This document shows, in pieces, positions 5,231-6,668 of a DNA stretch of 6,668 nucleotides; the stretch's first letter is position 1, and each line of letters opens with the position of its first letter. This DNA comes from Bifidobacteriaceae bacterium. GTDB taxonomy: Bacteria; Actinomycetota; Actinomycetes; Actinomycetales; WQXJ01. The stretch is from positions 1 to 6,668 of the forward strand of contig JAISBQ010000134.1 in the NCBI GenBank assembly GCA_031266115.1, given 5' to 3'. Made by a program: the position numbers and the translations under genes. Below the pieces are notes generated by a model. The model worked only from the letters and a program-made list of their open reading frames with translations, was not told where the DNA came from and did not search any database.

Positions 5231-5249
5231 CCGGCTCGGCCCGAGTCGG
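5231..5249 (-). promoter_or_regulatory. leader hairpin of the deaminase-ASCH gene
   Basis: CCGGCTCG (5231-5238) pairs with CGAGTCGG (5242-5249, one G-T pair) around GCC. It sits 9 nt upstream of the SD AGGAG. A TACCAT hexamer on the - strand (5267-5262) fits TANNNT and could be the -10, giving a leader of about 46 nt that includes the hairpin. A regulatory role is possible but unproven. Confidence 0.35.
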
Positions 5250-5318
5250 TCAGACGTGGCCATGGTAAGCGCGCCAGGTACCTGTGCGCGGCGATTGGCG
5301 CCGAGCCCGAGCGTTCGA

Positions 5319-5567
5319 ACTGCAGGTCCGGCTCTCCGGAGACTCAAGCCCCCAACGAGGCAGTCTCCGAAGGCTCCCATGTCGCTGAGTTGAGGGTTCG
5401 AGCTGCGGATCGGGCCATCTGGGGACCCGAAGGTTCAACTCGGCGACCTGTGGGGTCCCGGGAGTGGCGAGTCCGAGGGCTTGGGCTGTGGATCCGGGTG
5501 TTTGAGGACTCAAAGGCTCAACTCGGCGAACGGTCAGCGGCGCTTGGCGTGGGCGGGCCTTTCGTTT
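5319..5567. repeat. degenerate tandem repeat, period about 83 nt
   Basis: This gene-free stretch holds three units starting at 5319, 5402 and 5485, exactly 83 nt apart. The first 45 nt of each unit are the conserved part; units 2 and 3 share 35 of 45 positions, including GCTGYGGATC at the start and TCAACTCGGCGA at the end. Unit 1 is more diverged, and the second half of unit 3 is unrelated and leads into the tRNA-type promoter. Unit 3 has a stem TTTGA-GGAC-TCAAA (5501-5514); unit 2 keeps the GGAC loop with a G-C for A-T exchange in the closing pair. I see no convincing gene here. Confidence 0.55.
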
Positions 5568-5595
5568 GGGGTCCGCACCTCTCAGCGGGTAGGCT
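5566..5595 (+). promoter_or_regulatory. duplicate of the tRNA-Arg promoter
   Basis: The -35 TTGGGG (5566-5571), an 18-nt spacer and the -10 TAGGCT (5590-5595) are followed by CGTCCACGCT, as before tRNA-Arg. The offset from the -10 to the tRNA-like sequence is 24 nt in both places. It may still fire, and could also serve tRNA-Ser(GCT) 102 nt downstream. Confidence 0.55.
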
Positions 5596-5613
5596 CGTCC
5601 ACGCTTCACGCCA

Positions 5614-5692
5614 GCGCGGTAGCGCAACGGACAGTGCGTCCGATGGCGGATCACCAGGCATCGCGGTGGTCCGAGTCGTTGGGTGCGCCGGG
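5614..5692 (+). pseudogene. decayed tRNA, Arg-like
   Basis: It starts 24 nt after a tRNA-type -10, as tRNA-Arg does. The D-arm is intact: TA, stem GCGC/GTGC, loop AACGGACA, with 15 of 19 bases matching the same part of tRNA-Arg(ACG). Beyond that it decays. The anticodon arm TCCGA-TGGCGGA-TCACC no longer pairs beyond two bases. The T-loop TCCGAGT lacks a paired stem, and the acceptor has lost a base so that its 3' partner does not match. I read it as a former Arg-like tRNA gene; the 3' limit is approximate. Confidence 0.55.
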
Positions 5693-5696
5693 GCAT

Positions 5697-5785
5697 GGAG
5701 GCGTCGCCTAGTGGCCTATGGCGCCCGCCTGCTAAGCGGGTTGGGGGATTGAACCCCCTCGCGGGTTCAAATCCCGCCGCCTCCG
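5697..5785 (+). tRNA. tRNA-Ser(GCT)
   Basis: The acceptor GGAGGCG (5697-5703) pairs with CGCCTCC (5778-5784), with discriminator G5785 and no encoded CCA. The anticodon stem CCCGC/GCGGG encloses loop CTGCTAA (5729-5735), anticodon GCT (5731-5733), reading AGC/AGU. A class II variable arm (GGGGGATTGAACCCCC region) and a GCGGG-TTCAAAT-CCCGC T-arm are present. Confidence 0.97.
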
Positions 5786-5795
5786 CACATGTCGG

Positions 5796-5818
5796 GACCG
5801 GGAGGGTTCCTCCCGGTC
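5796..5818. terminator. strong convergent terminator hairpin
   Basis: GACCGGGAGG (5796-5805) and CCTCCCGGTC (5809-5818) form a perfect 10-bp stem with a 3-nt loop. It lies 10 nt past tRNA-Ser(GCT) on the + strand and overlaps the TGA of the XRE gene on the - strand, so it can stop both. There is no T-run. Confidence 0.7.
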
Positions 5819-6236
5819 AAGGCGTCCGTTTGGGATGTGCATCGCGGGACTTCAGCGCAGGGCCGCCGATGGCGCTGCGACGGTTCCCGCCGACCGTGCG
5901 CATGGAAGGGGTAGGGGATCCTCCCCGCTCGCCCCGCACGCCGTCCCGCGCCACAAGTTCGCCGATGTCGACGCTGAGGACATCGGCGAGCGCGTACAGC
6001 GTGAACAGCGTCGGGTTCATGGGGGTGCCCGGTCGGCTCTCCCCCTTCTCAAACTTCTGATAGGTGAAGGTCGCCAGCCCCGCCATGTGAGCAACCTGCT
6101 CCTGACTGAACCCCAACTCCGACCTGCGCCTTTGCAACCGCAGTCCGATCTCCCTAGCCAGCGCAGCGCGCGCGCCACCCGTCCCCCCCAGAGCCACCCC
6201 ACCACTCTCCGGAGCGAGGCCCAAACCAGCCATCAT
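5817..6236 (-). CDS. XRE-family HTH transcriptional regulator
   Basis: The product is a small DNA-binding protein. The Cro/CI-type helix-turn-helix spans about residues 26-95: EIGLRLQRRRSELGFSQEQV (29-48), AGLATFTYQKFEKGESRPGT (52-71) with the recognition helix and invariant E63, then PTLFTLYALADVLSVDIGELV (75-95). The tail of about 44 residues is basic, Gly/Pro-rich and without a recognisable effector domain. The start is uncertain. ATG 6236 has no SD, with TACCAC 6 nt upstream as a poor leaderless -10. GTG 6197 has GGAGAG 7 nt upstream and gives 126 aa starting MALGGTGG. A short inverted repeat TACC-N5-GGTA (6236-6248) at the first start could be its own operator. It is divergent from the structured leader and gene at the right end, a plausible regulatory target. 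Confidence 0.85.
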   Translation of the reverse strand: MMAGLGLAPESGGVALGGTGGARAALAREIGLRLQRRRSELGFSQEQVAHMAGLATFTYQKFEKGESRPGTPMNPTLFTLYALADVLSVDIGELVARDGVRGERGGSPTPSMRTVGGNRRSAIGGPALKSRDAHPKRTP

Positions 6237-6317
6237 ACCCGTGTGGTAATCTCACCATGCTAGACGCCTGACCACATGGGAGGCGCCCTACGCCCCTCCA
6301 CCCTGCGTGATGTTGCT

Positions 6318-6346
6318 CGGCAAGAGGGCTATCCATGTGACTGCCG
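6318..6346 (+). repeat. start-site element, copy 1 (dead start codon)
   Basis: The element reads CGGCAAGAGGGC then TATCCATGTGACTGCCG. It matches copy 2 (6530-6557) in all but two positions: one extra G and a C-to-G change after the ATG. It keeps an SD-like AGAGGG and an ATG (6335-6337), but the next codon is TGA, so nothing is translated. It looks like a duplicated, decayed translation start. Confidence 0.65.
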
Positions 6347-6465
6347 AAAACCGGTGCTGACCAGCGGTCCCACTCGATACGAACGCATGGGGCCTCTTGT
6401 GGAACTCCCATGTTGATCACGCCGACGCCAGGCATCTTTGCCCAGGTCAGGGCGTTGGAGTTGTA

Positions 6466-6507
6466 CCCAAATCTGGTTCGCTCCGGGAACAGAGCGGCGA
6501 GTTTGGG
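6466..6507 (+). promoter_or_regulatory. leader hairpin I
   Basis: The outer stem CCCAAA (6466-6471) pairs with TTTGGG (6502-6507), and the inner stem CGCTC (6479-6483) pairs with GAGCG (6492-6496). It overlaps the foot of the next hairpin by two bases, so the two may compete in an RNA. No promoter was identified upstream; the rest of 6250-6465 shows no gene. Confidence 0.35.
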
Positions 6508-6556
6508 CAGTCAGATGGTTAGCCCTTCCCGGCAAAGGGCTATCCATGTCACTGCC
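6506..6556 (+). promoter_or_regulatory. hairpin burying the SD and AUG of the last gene
   Basis: The arm 6506-6527 pairs with 6535-6556: 19 of 22 positions pair, with mismatches at 6519/6543, 6514/6548 and 6512/6550, and a 7-nt loop. The left arm is an inverted, slightly diverged copy of the start-site element. The right arm contains the SD AAGGG (6535-6539) and the ATG (6546-6548), so folding would block ribosome entry. Confidence 0.55.
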
Positions 6557-6557
6557 G
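6530..6557 (+). repeat. start-site element, copy 2 (live start codon)
   Basis: The element reads CGGCAAAGGGC then TATCCATGTCACTGCCG, the functional-looking member of the repeat pair. It holds an SD-like AAAGGG and the ATG of the partial gene at 6546. Its ends CGGCA and TGCCG are inverted to each other. Confidence 0.65.
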
Positions 6558-6668
6558 GAGCTCGGGGACTTGCAGGCAGACCCGGACGGCCTGCAGCGGG
6601 CGAGGGAGCTTTCTGACCTGCGCAAACGCGACCGCCGGTCACGTAGTCGTGACAGAATCTCCGCAGGT
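6546..6668 (+). CDS. hypothetical protein, N-terminus only (runs off the window)
   Basis: From ATG 6546 the frame stays open for 41 codons to the window edge. The peptide begins MSLPELGDLQADPDG and becomes strongly basic (LRKRDRRSRSRDR at about 26-38). I do not recognise the family from this much. Support for it being real: AAAGGG (6534-6539) 6 nt before the ATG, GC-rich third positions, and a helix-like pattern. The competing + frame at 6410-6616 gives low-complexity Gly/Arg/Pro sequence and stops. The start lies in the right arm of a hairpin, which suggests translational control. Confidence 0.6.
   Translation, partial: MSLPELGDLQADPDGLQRARELSDLRKRDRRSRSRDRISAG

Noticed and set aside
5210..5380. 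57-residue N-terminal extension of the deaminase-ASCH protein
   Set aside because: It has no domain-like sequence and runs through repeat DNA. ATG 5209 has AGGAG at 7 nt, and the deaminase numbering matches B. subtilis CDA from there.
5319..5567. CRISPR array
   Set aside because: The units are only partly conserved, the 83-nt spacing has no clear repeat/spacer alternation, and no cas gene is present.
5614..5692. A fourth functional tRNA
   Set aside because: The D-arm is intact, but the anticodon, T and acceptor stems do not pair, so I list it as decayed.
4766..5752. Long + strand open frame of 328 codons
   Set aside because: It is antisense to the deaminase-ASCH gene and runs through the repeats, the decayed tRNA and into tRNA-Ser(GCT). 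No SD or recognisable motif.
6410..6616. 68-codon + strand frame near the right end
   Set aside because: Low-complexity Gly/Arg/Pro C-terminus, weak SD, and it conflicts with the better-supported start at 6546.

Overview
The window is GC-rich, with G/C-heavy third codon positions, GTG starts, -10 boxes of the TANNNT type placed directly before start codons (leaderless genes), and tRNAs without an encoded CCA. This points to a high-GC actinobacterium. No single marker gene lets me name a genus.

Three intact tRNA genes on the + strand frame the layout: tRNA-Ser(TGA) at 2002-2091, tRNA-Arg(ACG) at 3247-3319 and tRNA-Ser(GCT) at 5697-5785. A decayed Arg-like tRNA sits at 5614-5692 behind a copy of the tRNA-Arg promoter. 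Small accessory genes fill the gaps, as expected of a variable locus nested in a tRNA cluster.

Region 1 (1-1500): two copies of a 51-nt hairpin element; a C-terminal Ig-like domain fragment on the - strand (231-515) with no visible body or signal peptide; then a TMEM164/YwaF-like integral membrane protein on the + strand (643-1443), closed by a hairpin. Region 2 (1500-3240): a solitary PIN-domain (VapC-like) gene lacking one usual acidic residue, tRNA-Ser(TGA), and a membrane-anchored coiled-coil protein of unknown function with a terminator.

Region 3 (3247-5613): tRNA-Arg, then a - strand block read from high to low coordinates. It contains a two-domain protein joining a cytidine-deaminase-like domain to an ASCH domain, an orphan Phd-type antitoxin, and an RHH antitoxin/DUF5615 PIN-like toxin operon with a 19-bp palindromic operator over its -10 box. 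Upstream of the block lies a roughly 83-nt-period degenerate tandem repeat.

Region 4 (5614-6668): the decayed tRNA, tRNA-Ser(GCT), a convergent terminator, a small XRE-family regulator on the - strand, and a structured leader in front of a + strand gene that runs off the window. In that leader a 28-nt start-site element occurs twice directly and once inverted, so the ribosome binding site and AUG of the last gene could be buried in a hairpin.

The most interesting protein is the deaminase-ASCH fusion. Its ASCH half keeps the Lys/Thr/Glu set known from the E. coli N4-acetylcytidine amidohydrolase YqfB, so it could chain ac4C to C to U. The most interesting non-coding signal is the triplicated start-site element at the right end.
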